DNA from: Bedellia somnulentella
Taxonomy: Eukaryota; Arthropoda; Insecta; Lepidoptera; Bedelliidae
NCBI GenBank assembly: GCA_963576735.1
Contig: OY755175.1
Span: forward strand, 14,710,401-14,774,400
Length of the DNA stretch: 64,000 nucleotides
Reading direction: 5' to 3'
The notes beneath the pieces are model-generated. The model worked only from the letters and a program-made list of their open reading frames with translations. It had not been told where the DNA came from and ran no database searches. Below, piece by piece: positions 1 to 11,200 of the stretch (the stretch's first letter is position 1; each line of letters opens with the position of its first letter). A program made the translations under genes and the position numbers.

Positions 1-2054
1 TCCCCACTTATTATAGTCCTTTGACAAATAGAAGTGTCATGTGTACAAACATTATCATATATACACCAATTGCACGCCCATTCACTCATGATGCATGAAT
101 GACAAGTAGTATGTCTAGCACAGTTGTAAAAAGCAAAGTTACGTGAAACAAAATCTTTGTTTGTTTCAGAAGAGTGAACTGAGAGAGGTACAAAGACATG
201 ATCTTCATTTTCTGGTATGGGAGGTCTGTGCTTCAAATCAGGTGTAAGACATGCTAAACCATTAGATGTAACTGTAGCATCAATAGCAGTTGTATTCCCA
301 AAGACACACTTGTATTTAGATCCTGCAGGTAGTTCTGGTAGTGTTCTTATTACTAGCTGCACTGTTGTTTCTTCATTCATAGAGATTCTGTCTGGCATAA
401 TTTGTTCAAAATCAATGCATTGCTGTCCTGTATACTGTGACAACCATCTGGGTGCACTTTGAGTACCTTTTTGACACATGTTTTGAACAGTACATCTTTT
501 CTCCAGTGAACACCAACCACAATGGGGATCATTGGATTCTAAACATGAAGAGCAGTTAGAATGTTCTGAGCAGTGTTCAGTTGGTATTTGAACAATTTGA
601 TTGGACCCTAACACATATAAAGTTCGCTGATAAGGGGACAAAGTTGTGTCAGGTAAGATCTTCTGTCCAGGAAGCAACTTGACACTTGAATATTCCACAG
701 TCTTATCAGTATCTAACAAGACTTTCTTTAAAACACCATCACTAGTTCCCAAAAAAGCCACTGTATGCAAACCAGTAACTGAAATAGTCACTGAAGTTAC
801 TAATGTATCATTCCAGTAAATAGAAGCCATTGTTTTGATTGGGTAAAGCCCACTGATTTTAAGTCCTACTTCACAAAAATTTAAAATATTACCAGTGGAT
901 CCCACAGCAGGACATTTACCATCTGATATCATGCCTGATATGTATCCCATGTTACGAGATTTAGTACTACCATTAAAACACATATGCACATTTTCATTAA
1001 ACTTAATTTCAATTTCCTGTAGAGAGTAAAAACAGACTGCTGACTTATCTGCTGGCTCATTGGTAATACTTTTAGAGGGACTAAAGGCTGCCACAAGGAC
1101 AGGGTCTCCAGGTTCTATACCAAGTTGGTTAGCCAGGGTAGTACCAGCCCTAGCTATTTTAGCATCTTGTACTAAATTATAATTGACGTTTTCACTCTTA
1201 CCATTATTATCCTCAGTAACATAACATTCTAATGTCACCTCAGTATAGCTGTTATAATTGTCATCATTCACACAAGCCCGAGCTAATCTAGTTACATAAC
1301 CTAGTTCTTCATTACCAGCTAAATGAGAATGTTTTTGAATCAGTAAAAAATAAGCATAATCACTAGCATTAAAACCATAAACATATTGCACTAAGAAATT
1401 GTCTCTATACTTAACATCAATCTGTATCAAGCTCTGCTTATTGAATGTCTCTTGCGCCAAATCTAAACTTATAAGATCACGGCTGGATATGGCAGGAACA
1501 TAATGTCTGTACTCCCCATTGTTGGTAAATGTTGTTCCAACATACAAGACATTGGAACGATCCCATGAGTTATATCTTTCGGGACCAATAAATGCAAAAG
1601 TTGATGCTTCAGGATCGTTAGCTGCAACACTTACTGGAATGAATTCAGGTTTCGCTGATAAATCGCCCAGCGTGTATTTGAAGCAAGCCCCTTGTAGAAC
1701 ACTGCCACATGATATCACAATTCTTGATTCTTGATCGATCACTAGTATTTTGTTTACATTGTCAGTCAGAGTTGCAATGCTTTGCAAAGTACATCCCGTG
1801 GCTGGGCAGGAAGGATTGTCGAGTTTAGGGCCCGTTGCGACTACGTATATTGGCTTCAAGTCAGGACTCAGTTGGTGAAGCCAGTTCACCGAACCAGCGT
1901 AAACTTGCCCGCTGACCTTGTCTATCACCAGATGATTAAATCGAAAGGTTTCATTGTTATGATGACTACGATATTGTGATATGAATTCGTAGCCGTACAC
2001 TGTTGTGCTTCTAAGCCATAATGATAAGAGAAACAGAGATGTATAGACTGCCAT
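1..2054 (-). CDS. Plexin, N-terminal part (partial, runs off the window)
   Basis: Plexins are single-pass membrane receptors for semaphorins in axon guidance. Read on the minus strand from the ATG at 2054-2052, the frame stays open for about 684 codons to the window edge. Seen: a hydrophobic signal peptide (residues ~1-21, core SLFLLSLWL); a Sema domain (~22-500) with the plexin-type stretch TDNVNKILVID followed by SCGSVLQGAC; a PSI module at ~511-563 with the hallmark DPHCGWC; an intervening stretch; and a second cysteine-rich PSI-like module (CHSCMSEWACNWC) near the edge. IPT repeats, the membrane segment and the RasGAP part lie outside the window. The family call is firm. A- versus B-type is not decided; the Sema start looks slightly more A-like. 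All 2 kb are in one exon. It is head to head with Nipped-A. Confidence 0.9.
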   Translation of the reverse strand, partial: MAVYTSLFLLSLWLRSTTVYGYEFISQYRSHHNNETFRFNHLVIDKVSGQVYAGSVNWLHQLSPDLKPIYVVATGPKLDNPSCPATGCTLQSIATLTDNVNKILVIDQESRIVISCGSVLQGACFKYTLGDLSAKPEFIPVSVAANDPEASTFAFIGPERYNSWDRSNVLYVGTTFTNNGEYRHYVPAISSRDLISLDLAQETFNKQSLIQIDVKYRDNFLVQYVYGFNASDYAYFLLIQKHSHLAGNEELGYVTRLARACVNDDNYNSYTEVTLECYVTEDNNGKSENVNYNLVQDAKIARAGTTLANQLGIEPGDPVLVAAFSPSKSITNEPADKSAVCFYSLQEIEIKFNENVHMCFNGSTKSRNMGYISGMISDGKCPAVGSTGNILNFCEVGLKISGLYPIKTMASIYWNDTLVTSVTISVTGLHTVAFLGTSDGVLKKVLLDTDKTVEYSSVKLLPGQKILPDTTLSPYQRTLYVLGSNQIVQIPTEHCSEHSNCSSCLESNDPHCGWCSLEKRCTVQNMCQKGTQSAPRWLSQYTGQQCIDFEQIMPDRISMNEETTVQLVIRTLPELPAGSKYKCVFGNTTAIDATVTSNGLACLTPDLKHRPPIPENEDHVFVPLSVHSSETNKDFVSRNFAFYNCARHTTCHSCIMSEWACNWCIYDNVCTHDTSICQRTIISG

Positions 2055-3261
2055 GATCACATTTTACGATGTATCTGGTTTCAATTTGTTTATATATCAC
2101 CACAATAAACTGATATTCTTTCAAAATTCAACCCATTTTCGATGTTACAAAAATAATGTAATTACGAGCATCCATCGATGCCGATGACACGAATGATAAA
2201 AACATAGAGTTGAAGTAACCTTTCCTCCTTGATATTTACATTTACAGTTGGTACTTGGTTGGTACCTACAAAATTGTAACTAAAGCTACGTTGTTACAGT
2301 CTATGTACATAATACACTTCCTACTTGCCATTTTGGTTATAATACTTAGATCATGTAAATACTCAACTCAAACTTTCTCGCCGTATATCCTTGAAGGGGT
2401 TGGGAGAGGCACAAATACAACTTAGTCATGCTAAGATAATATAACCACAAATATGACTTATTACAAACACATTATGGTAGGTAGGCCCGACTCGGAGATC
2501 GAGCCGACGTCGACGCCTCTCTGCATGAAAGCACATGTTCTAAACACTAAGATATCTTAATTGAACATACATGCATATACTCACGACGTTAATTCCCATT
2601 GGGGTAGGCAGAGACTATCGATCGCCACTTCGTACGATCCTGTCAAATCTCTTTTGCTTCGTCTACATCCATCAATCTTTTCATACATGGCTTTGTTATC
2701 ATTGGGTTATTAATATACATATGTTTTGTCAAAGCTTTAATTATAATCGCAGTAGCTATTCTTGTTGCAATCCAAGTCCATATAAAGTGACAGGTTGAAT
2801 GCATACAAAGGATACGAAGTAATAGTGCTTTAAACTCTAACTCTTAACTCTAAAGTTATTAAGTTAAGAGCATTTAATACTTTAACACTAGAAAATGCTC
2901 AGGTAATAGTGTTTAATCCATCCAAGTATCCTTCAGTTAAATGTCAGTATCACTTGGATTTGGTTTATTTGGCACTGGCATTATTCTATTCGTTGCTGCT
3001 ATTACACACTCTGTGAGTGAATATGAATGAATCTTTAAGAAAAAAACGGAAAAAAATATTTTGGCTTCTTACTGCAAGTGTAATGTTTCGACTTTGCTTT
3101 CAATTTATTTAATTACCATATGATCGTTTTCGTTTGGATTACATCTACTGTTTAAATGAAAGAAGCGATGATTATCTGCTTTTCTTTAAGTGAGATAATA
3201 TGATTGTGACTTAATAATTGTATATTGGTGTGCAATCCGGTACACAGAAGGGTTGTCTAAA
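2055..3261. promoter_or_regulatory. Divergent upstream region between plexin and Nipped-A
   Basis: About 1.2 kb separates the two start codons, so the promoters and 5' UTRs of both genes should lie here unless there are distant upstream exons. I see no convincing TATA box at a sensible distance and cannot place either start site. The middle contains repeat relics: a fragment at about 2380-2410 resembling the LINE 3' end, and a longer LINE tail at 2571-2705. The rest is AT-rich with no coding signal. Confidence 0.5.
2571..2705 (-). mobile_element. 3' end fragment of a non-LTR retrotransposon
   Basis: This stretch matches 52375-52500 closely: the tail region, the GGGGTAGGCAGAG box and the ATCGCCACTT-GTACGATCCTG segment follow in the same order. 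At 52.4 kb the same sequence lies directly downstream of a minus-strand reverse transcriptase, so this is a 5'-truncated copy of that LINE's 3' end. It overlaps a spurious open frame of 75 codons. Confidence 0.75.
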
Positions 3262-6200
3262 ATGATGGCCACCATGGCAGCAGGCGGTCCTGGTGATCCT
3301 CACACACAAATGAACACGTATAGGAGCTATGTGACTATGTTGGCTGATGCCGGGGCTAAGGATGAAATAAAACTAAAAGCTGCTCAAGAGCTAAGTGAAA
3401 ATTTCGAGGTTAGTAATAAACTTCATAGACAGACTGTTAGTAATAAACTTAACAGAGTTAGGATGTTTATGTAAGAATATTCGATAGTCCCCGATAAGAC
3501 TAAAATTTCAACTGATAATATTTAGTAACAACTATACCTTTTTTATTTCTAGGTAATTTTAAGCTCACCTCAATATCCACAATTCCTTGACCACTCATTG
3601 AAGATATTTCTAAAAATATTACAAGAGGGTGAGCCACACTTCATTGCAGAGTATAACATACAACAAGTCAGAAAACTTATACTTGAAATGATTCATCGCC
3701 TACCTATAAGTGAAACACTAAAGCCATATGTGAAAAGTATACTGATTTTAATGTTAAAGTTGATGGAAAATGAAAACGAAGAGAATGTTCTTGTATGCTT
3801 GAAAATATTTATGGAGTTGCATAAACAATATCGTCCAGCATATAACCCAGAAGTTGATGTAAGTAGCTAAAGTATTTAATATAACTGTTGCCGCCATCTT
3901 TTCAAAAAGCCTAATTTTACTTGAATGGTTTAAAATAGTATAGCTGATCAGTAAAATACCGTAATTGATTGATTTGATCATGTGAAAAGCAAAACACTCT
4001 TAGTCCCTTATAACTAAATAACCAACCAGTGATTAAACATACTGTCCAGTTAGATTGTTTAGTTTGACAGCTAGCTACTTAATTTGCTAGCTGTGATATC
4101 AAGATGCCTAGAACATGTACTATTGATCAATTTAGATTAAATTTTTCTGTAAGTTACTAAACACTTTTATGTAATTTAAGAAAGTAGGGTACTTGGGTAT
4201 TATTGTATGTTGGATATTATAACAAGCTAGATACTGAAAGGGGTCTGCTTCCAATGCAGAGTGTCATGTAGTCAAATCCTTATCCATCAAATGATGTCTT
4301 AAGGTTGTTTATTGAGGGAAATTATTGTAAGGAAAACGAAATGAGAATGTATTCCTACAAAGCTGCAAAAGGTTGGCCGCTTATCATATGACTACACTGT
4401 AGTATCCAAACTCCAGTTGTTAAATGTGAAACAAGTACCTTATGACTATAGAAATAAATTTAATAAAGGGACAGAACATATAAACTCTACTTAGAGATTT
4501 CATCTTTGCTCTTAGCACAAAATGTCCGAGCTAGTGATGATTGATATTTCATCTTATAATAAAATGCCTTATTTTTTATGCATCACTGGCTCAGTCATCT
4601 AGTCCCCAACCTTCAGTCATAAATCTAGTCCTATTTGTAAAAATTGTTCAACAGCTTAAAGGTGATAAAGTAGGTGTATTTGCAACCAGTGCTTAGTACA
4701 ATAATAATTACAAAAATGAATACTTCTAAATACAGTCCTTGTAGTCTAGCACTAGCACTAGTGCTAGACTTTAACTGACTGAATCTTATTGATGCTTAGA
4801 TTCATAACTTTATGATTAATGCTTAATTAGTAGTAGCCAGTGCTAGGTAGGAATTCCTCAGCCACTTTTGGAAGTTAAGTGGGGAAAAGATGGTAAAATT
4901 AAGGTTATAATTGAAACAACTTTTTGATTTTCGGATATTTTAATCGCGTGTTATTACATTAATTTTAAAAGTTATATTATTTTTAAAAGTTGTTTCAATT
5001 ATAATGTGCAATCGTGAAAATCTTAGAAAATACTAAAATTAAGGTTGTTGGTGAGGGGTCTCCAACCACATCACCCAAAAATCCGTTGAAACCCCCCAAT
5101 ACCCTTAGTGGCCTCTTACAAAGACCAACGTGAAGAAACGGGATAGTGCTATTCTAAGCCCATACTACACAGCTACTAACATGCATGTATGTTATGTATG
5201 TTAGTTATAAAGTTAGTTATAAAGCCTAGTCTTATTTTAAACAACAGCAAAGACTAGATAGACTGAGTCACAACTTCAGTTTTTCATAGCACTCCTAAGT
5301 CCATGGCAAAGCTTAAATTTGTTAATAAAGTATTCTCTAAACTAATGGACTACAACATAGCTTGATTTGGAATCGGTTTACCGCGTATAAGGTAGTGGCC
5401 AAAAGTGACCACAATAATGTCAATCTTACCTACCTACAAATAGAAGTTAAATACAATGAATTTTCTATCATTTTTCTGCCTTATAAAGGGTTAAATTGTT
5501 TTTTCTGAAAAGATAATGGTCAAAATAGTGAGAAATTTAATTCCTTTTTTTAAAGATACATAAGTTTTTACAATGGGTCAAAGGCATCTATTCTGATTTA
5601 CCTAATCATTTGCCGAAAATCTTTGAGCCAAGACCTGCTATCAGAGTAAAAGACTTGTCAGAAGTGAATATAGAACAGCTCCTTCAAGAGACATACACAG
5701 TTACCCCAATACACACAGAGAAGAAATTGTTGGATGGAACTGTAGTTACTGTAAGTATTTTAGAGGCTTTCTATTGGTGTGGTGTGGTGTGTTTTATAAT
5801 ATAATTGTTTCTGTAAGTTATAAGTGGATCTGTTATAGGTGAAGATTTTTAATTGGCATTGCATTGTTTTCTTTATTGTTTAGTAAATTTATATGCTGTA
5901 AATCTTCCAAATAAAATAAAATAAATCTAGCAAACACAAAGACTTAACATATGTTTATATATATTTTTTACTTTTGCAGTATAACCTAATTCCAAAATCA
6001 GTATTATCACTGAAAGTCATTCAGGAATTGCCAATTATAGTTGTCTTGATGTATCAGCTCTACAAGCAAAATGTACACCAGGAAGTTAGTAACTTCATTC
6101 CTCTTATTATGGAGACAATCACACTGCAACCACAACCTCAACACAGGTAAATACTTAATCTGTTAATTTTAGAACAGTGGAACTAATAATTTTACTGAAA

Positions 6201-8257
6201 TGAAAATAACATATTCACTAAGAATTCATGATTTAAAAAATATTTTCCAGACAATCTGCATCATTCAATAAAGAAGTATTTGTTGATTTTATGGGGGCTC
6301 AAATTAAGACATTAGCTTTTTTGGCTTACATAATAAGGATATATCAAGAAACTATAGCAAGTCATGCAAACCTTATGGTAAAAGGTATAATAGGACTCCT
6401 AACACTATGTCCAGCTGAAGTGGCTCATCTCAGGAAAGAATTGGTTATTGCAACTCGACACATTCTGGCAACAGATTTGCGATTAAGTAAGTACTTTAAA
6501 AAAGAATAAATCCCATTTTTGTGAAAAATTATGAAATTTCTTTACCTGATGTATATGTTGCCTATAGAAGTTTGCTGTTTAGATTATATATTACTAGTAC
6601 CAAAAAGGTGTAGAAATAGGTATAGAATTTGATTTTTCTCAGCCACTTTTAGAAGTTAGGAAAAATTTGTTTATCAAAGGATGGATGGTGGTTAGTTTTC
6701 TAACCACATGGCCATAAAATCACTTTAAAAACGCCAAAACCCTAAGTCGCCTGCTAAGATACCCATGGGAAGAATTATGTTTGTGCTAATCTAAGCTAAG
6801 AAAACAAGAAAATAGAGACTCCGATTTAGGAATCTCTGCAAATATTTAATGATGAATTCACCATATAAATATAGGAAATCAGAAATATAGTCATCCACAT
6901 TTACATATCTCTAATTTAACTTTTCAAATTCATCCAGAGTTCGTCCCCTACATGGAGCGTTTGTTCGACGAAGATGTCCTACTAGGGGGAGGCTGGACGG
7001 TACACGAGTCGCTACGGCCACTGGCGTACTCCACGCTGGCTGACCTGGTGCACCATGTGCGACAGCATCTCCCCTTGACAGACCTTGCTATTGCTGCTCA
7101 TCTGTTTTCTAAGAATGTGCATGATGAATCTCTGCCCACCAGGTATGATCTGTTGATATATGTGTCTATTGTAAGGGTTTGTAGGGTAATTTTTCTACAA
7201 CTAAATGATTGAACAATTCTGTAATAGACAAAAAAGTATTATGCATAAAACTATGATTTAAATGTGGTTATTCTGATTTAAGACTTAGCTCTTACTAGTG
7301 ATTAATAATACAATAGGTATATGTGGCTCTATAATACTACTCTACTAAAATTTTGAATTCGGTTTTTTTCTTTTTATAGGGTGAATGTAATTTAATGTTA
7401 AGAATAAATATTTTTATATTTCAGTATTCAAACAATGTCCTGCAAGTTACTACTGAACCTGGTGGATTGTATTCGTCAACGATCTGAAAGTGAAGCGTCT
7501 TCTACAGCACCACCTGGAAGGCATTTACTCATGCGAATACTTGATGTTTTTGTACTCAAATTCAAAACTATATCAAAATTGCAACTACCTGCGCTTATGG
7601 CCAAATGGTGATTGTTCTTTTTGATACATTTACATATTTTCACAACTCTTCTTATATATTTCAGATTAAACATATTTGTTATTTTTATTACAGTAAATCT
7701 AACAATGGCACACCAGGTTCTAATGGCACTGTTCCGGGCACACCAACTGCTCAAACACCTGGCAGCGCCTCAATTCCTGATATTAAAGTTGAGGAAGAAA
7801 AGCCGACACCAGAATATCTGGACAGTATTTCAAAACAGGAAGAAAAATCTAAAATTGGTTTGCCAGCTTCACAGCTTAACAATCTTAATGTTGGTGATTA
7901 CAGGACTTTGGTCAAAACACTGGTGTGTGGTGTAAAGACCATTACGTGGGGTTGTGCGTCATGTAAGGTAAGAAAAGCATTTAAAATAACTGCTCATGTT
8001 ATCATGATCACATATTTACCATCATTATATATTTTTTGCAGCAAACAACAACAACGGCTGAAGGAACCTCAACAATAGCTAGCCAGAAACAGTTTAGTGC
8101 TAAAGAAACTTTAGTTTTTATTCGCTTAGTGCGTTGGGGGTTACAATCACTCGACATCTATACTCTTGCAGCGCCCCGAGCGCCCGCTGCACCGCCCGCA
8201 CAACCTCACGTGCGGTCTAAGGAAGAAAAAGAGGTTCTCGAACATTTCAGTGGAGTG
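3262..8257 (+). CDS. Nipped-A: Nipped-A exons 1-9: N-terminal HEAT-repeat solenoid
   Basis: Exons: 3262-3408, 3553-3858, 5556-5750, 5980-6146, 6251-6486, 6938-7142, 7425-7607, 7694-7967, 8042-8257 (residues 1-643). TRRAP landmarks appear in order: ENEENVLVCLKIFMELHKQ (exon 2), ELPIIVVLMYQLYKQN (exon 4), FLAYIIRIYQE (exon 5), LRPLAYSTLADLVHHVRQHL (exon 6) and TLVKTLVCGVKTITWG (exon 8). Exon 3 begins upstream of its first methionine, after the AAAG at 5552-5555. Exon 7 uses a weak donor (GTGATT at 7608), chosen because it keeps frame and matches the family's KCK junction. Exon 8 opens with a low-complexity G/T/P/S linker, which is variable in all TRRAPs. Intron 2 (3859-5555) and intron 5 carry SINE-like insertions. 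Confidence 0.93.
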
Positions 8258-11200
8258 GTGAGTTCATAATCATCCTAAATTACATTTAAGCAAACCATCA
8301 AACTTGGCAGATTTTCAATATATCTGAATTTTTCTTTTCAGTTTTCAATGATGAATCCTCAAACATTCCAAGAAATATTTACAGCTACTATATCCCACAT
8401 GGTTGAGAGAATAAATAAAAATATGACCCTACAAATAATTGCTAATACTTTTCTATCAAATCCAGCTACTTCACCAATATTTGCAACTGTATTGGTGGAG
8501 TATTTACTTGAGAGAATGGAAGAGATGGGGACAAACATAGAAAGATCTAATCTATATTTGCGATTGTTTAAACTTGTTTTTGGTTCAGTGAGTTTGTTCC
8601 CAACAGAAAATGAACAAATGTTGCGTCCTCATCTTCATAGCATCGTTAATAAAGCTATGGATTACGCCATGACGGCTAAAGAACCATATAACTATTTCTT
8701 GTTGCTTCGGGCCCTATTTCGTTCAATTGGTGGCGGAAGTCATGACTTACTTTATCAAGAATTCCTACCGTTGTTACCAAATTTGTTAGAAGGACTAAAC
8801 CGTCTTCAGAGTGGTCTTCATAAACAACACATGAAAGATCTCTTCGTCGAACTTTGTTTGACTGTACCTGTTCGGCTAAGTAGCTTATTACCATACTTGC
8901 CTATGCTCATGGATCCTCTAGTCTCGGCACTGAATGGATCTCACACATTGATTTCACAAGGACTTCGTACATTGGAATTGTGCGTGGATAATTTGCAACC
9001 CGATTTTCTTTACGAGCATATACAACCTGTGCGCGCGGATCTAATGCAGGCCTTATGGAGAACTTTGCATAATAATGAAGTTGCAAGAATTGCTTTCAGA
9101 GTACTCGGAAAATTTGGTGGTGGCAATCGCAAAATGATGATTGAGCCACAGCGTTTAGAGTTCCGTGAAACTGATGCACCTCCTCCGGCTGTTCAGATTT
9201 ATTTCCAAGATCAACAAAAACCGATCGATTTCGAAGTTGACAAAGTTATCGAAACAGCATTTACTGCGTTGAAATCAAGCACAACAGACCCATTCTACAG
9301 ACGTCAATGTTGGGAAGTGTTGCGATGTTATCTGGCTGCTTCATTGAATTTAGATGATGATAAACAGACTCTTCAAAAACTGTTCTCTCATCCTAGTTTC
9401 CTAGACGGAAAAATACAAGTTCAGAGTGGACCTTACTATAAATGTACCAATACTTTAGTACGAGATACACATCGAACTGCTTTGACTGGTATGTTTGTCG
9501 CTGCTGCTATCAAAGAACTACGCCAGCTAGTGCTGCCAACAATGGTGTCCTTAGTGCGTCATTACACTATGGTTGCAATAGCACAAGAAGCGGGTCCTTT
9601 CGCAGGTGCTGGACCGCCTAAAGAAGGCTTAGACGCTTTGGTACTGGTTGATGCAATAGCAGTTGTAATGGGACATGAAGAAAAGGAACTTTGCAAGCCA
9701 GGCCATTTGGCTTTGGTATTGATGATAGAAACGGCTGCAACCATTCTAGGCAGCAAAGAGAGAGCCTGTCGCCTTCCACTGATGGAATACCTAGCAGAGC
9801 GAATGTCTTCCTTGTGCTATGAGCGCGCATGGTATGCGAAACTTGGCGGTTGCATCGCGGTGAAGTTCATGTTTGAAAAAATGGCTCCAGAGTGGGTGTA
9901 TAAACATGTGTTCACATTTTTGAAAGCTGTGTTGTTTGTGATGATGGACTTAACTGGGGAAGTATCCTCAGGAGCTATAGATATGGCGACGGTTAATTTG
10001 GAGCGCTTAGTGCGTGTTTGCGTGACCGGCCCGGCTGGACATGTTGTCGAGCCCGAAGGGGAGGTTGCTGCAGCGAAGGCACGCGCGCTCCACGATGTTC
10101 TTCAGGAGCTTGTATTGCAAGTCACGAGCCCTCATCTTCTTGTACGGCAACAGGTATGTTACAAACAGTGGCAGTTATAAATTCTCATATAAGTATTTTT
10201 TCTAACAACTTTTTTGTATTTTAGGCCATGCGATCATTGAAATTAATAGCGGAGTTACAAAACAAAACAGTAACTGAGGTAATGGATCCGCATAGAGAAG
10301 TTTTAGCAGATATTATTCCTCCCAAAAAGCATTTGCTTCGTCATCAACCTGCTAATGCACAAATGGGATTGATGGATGGAACTACATTCTGTACTACATT
10401 GAAACCAAGACTATTTACAATAGGTATGTTGGTTTGTTAGTACTTTAAAAAGATTGATTTTATTCTGTTTGATTTAATTTTGTATTTTTATGTTTACTTC
10501 CACAGACTTACTTATAAACGAGCACAAGGTATTTTTCCGTGAGTTGCTATCACTGTGTGAAGCAGAAGACTTAATCTTAGGAAAACTACCATGTTATAAA
10601 GGTGTTAACTTGGGGCCATTGCGTGCCTCTGCTTTACGAGCCCTGGCTGCTTGTCATTATATTCAGGACAAACATTGCCGTGAAAAGATCTTTCAAGTTC
10701 TTTATAAATCACTGGAGAAAAATGACACGGAATTGCAGCAAGTACGTAATAAATTTTTACAATAATTTCATTTCTTTAATAAATTTATGAATGTTGATAT
10801 CGAGTCCTGTCTAGTTTGTATGTGTAACTTAATTTGTTGTTTTTGATTTTCCAGGCTGGTTTCGAATGTATGCAAAAGTTCTTGGCCGGATTCCAAATTG
10901 ATATGGAAATGGTTCACCCTATTATGAGACCTCTGCTTCTCACTCTTGGCGACCATCGAAATTTAAGTGTGAACGGAGCCAAGCGTCTTTCCTATTTGAC
11001 ACAATTGTTCCCATCAACTTTTAGTGAGAAATTATGTGAACAACTTCTACAACTGTTGAAAAAGTTATTGGACTTTTCGATACAGTCATCAAGAGGTATT
11101 TATTTTATTATATGATAAACTATTAGCATTTGGCTGTACACAAAATTGCTCGGTTTTCGCGAATACTCATACTTTTATCATGTTTTCTAGGTGGCAATTT

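Noticed and set aside
217..462. Plus-strand ORF of 81 codons and neighbours at 1519-1979
   Set aside because: Antisense shadows of the plexin exon; no own motif or codon signal.
2085..2100. TATA box for plexin (TATATAA on the minus strand)
   Set aside because: It lies only about 35-40 nt before the ATG, leaving almost no 5' UTR; chance match in AT-rich DNA is likelier.
4743..4772. Short palindrome GTCTAGCACTAGCACTAGTG as a regulatory site
   Set aside because: A simple CTAGCA repeat that becomes self-complementary by chance; no family or flank support.
7476..7754. Minus-strand ORF of 92 codons
   Set aside because: Overlaps Nipped-A exons 7-8 in antisense; a shadow of coding sequence.
7605..8078. 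Plus-strand ORF of 157 codons
   Set aside because: It is exon 8 of Nipped-A read through both flanking introns, not a separate gene.
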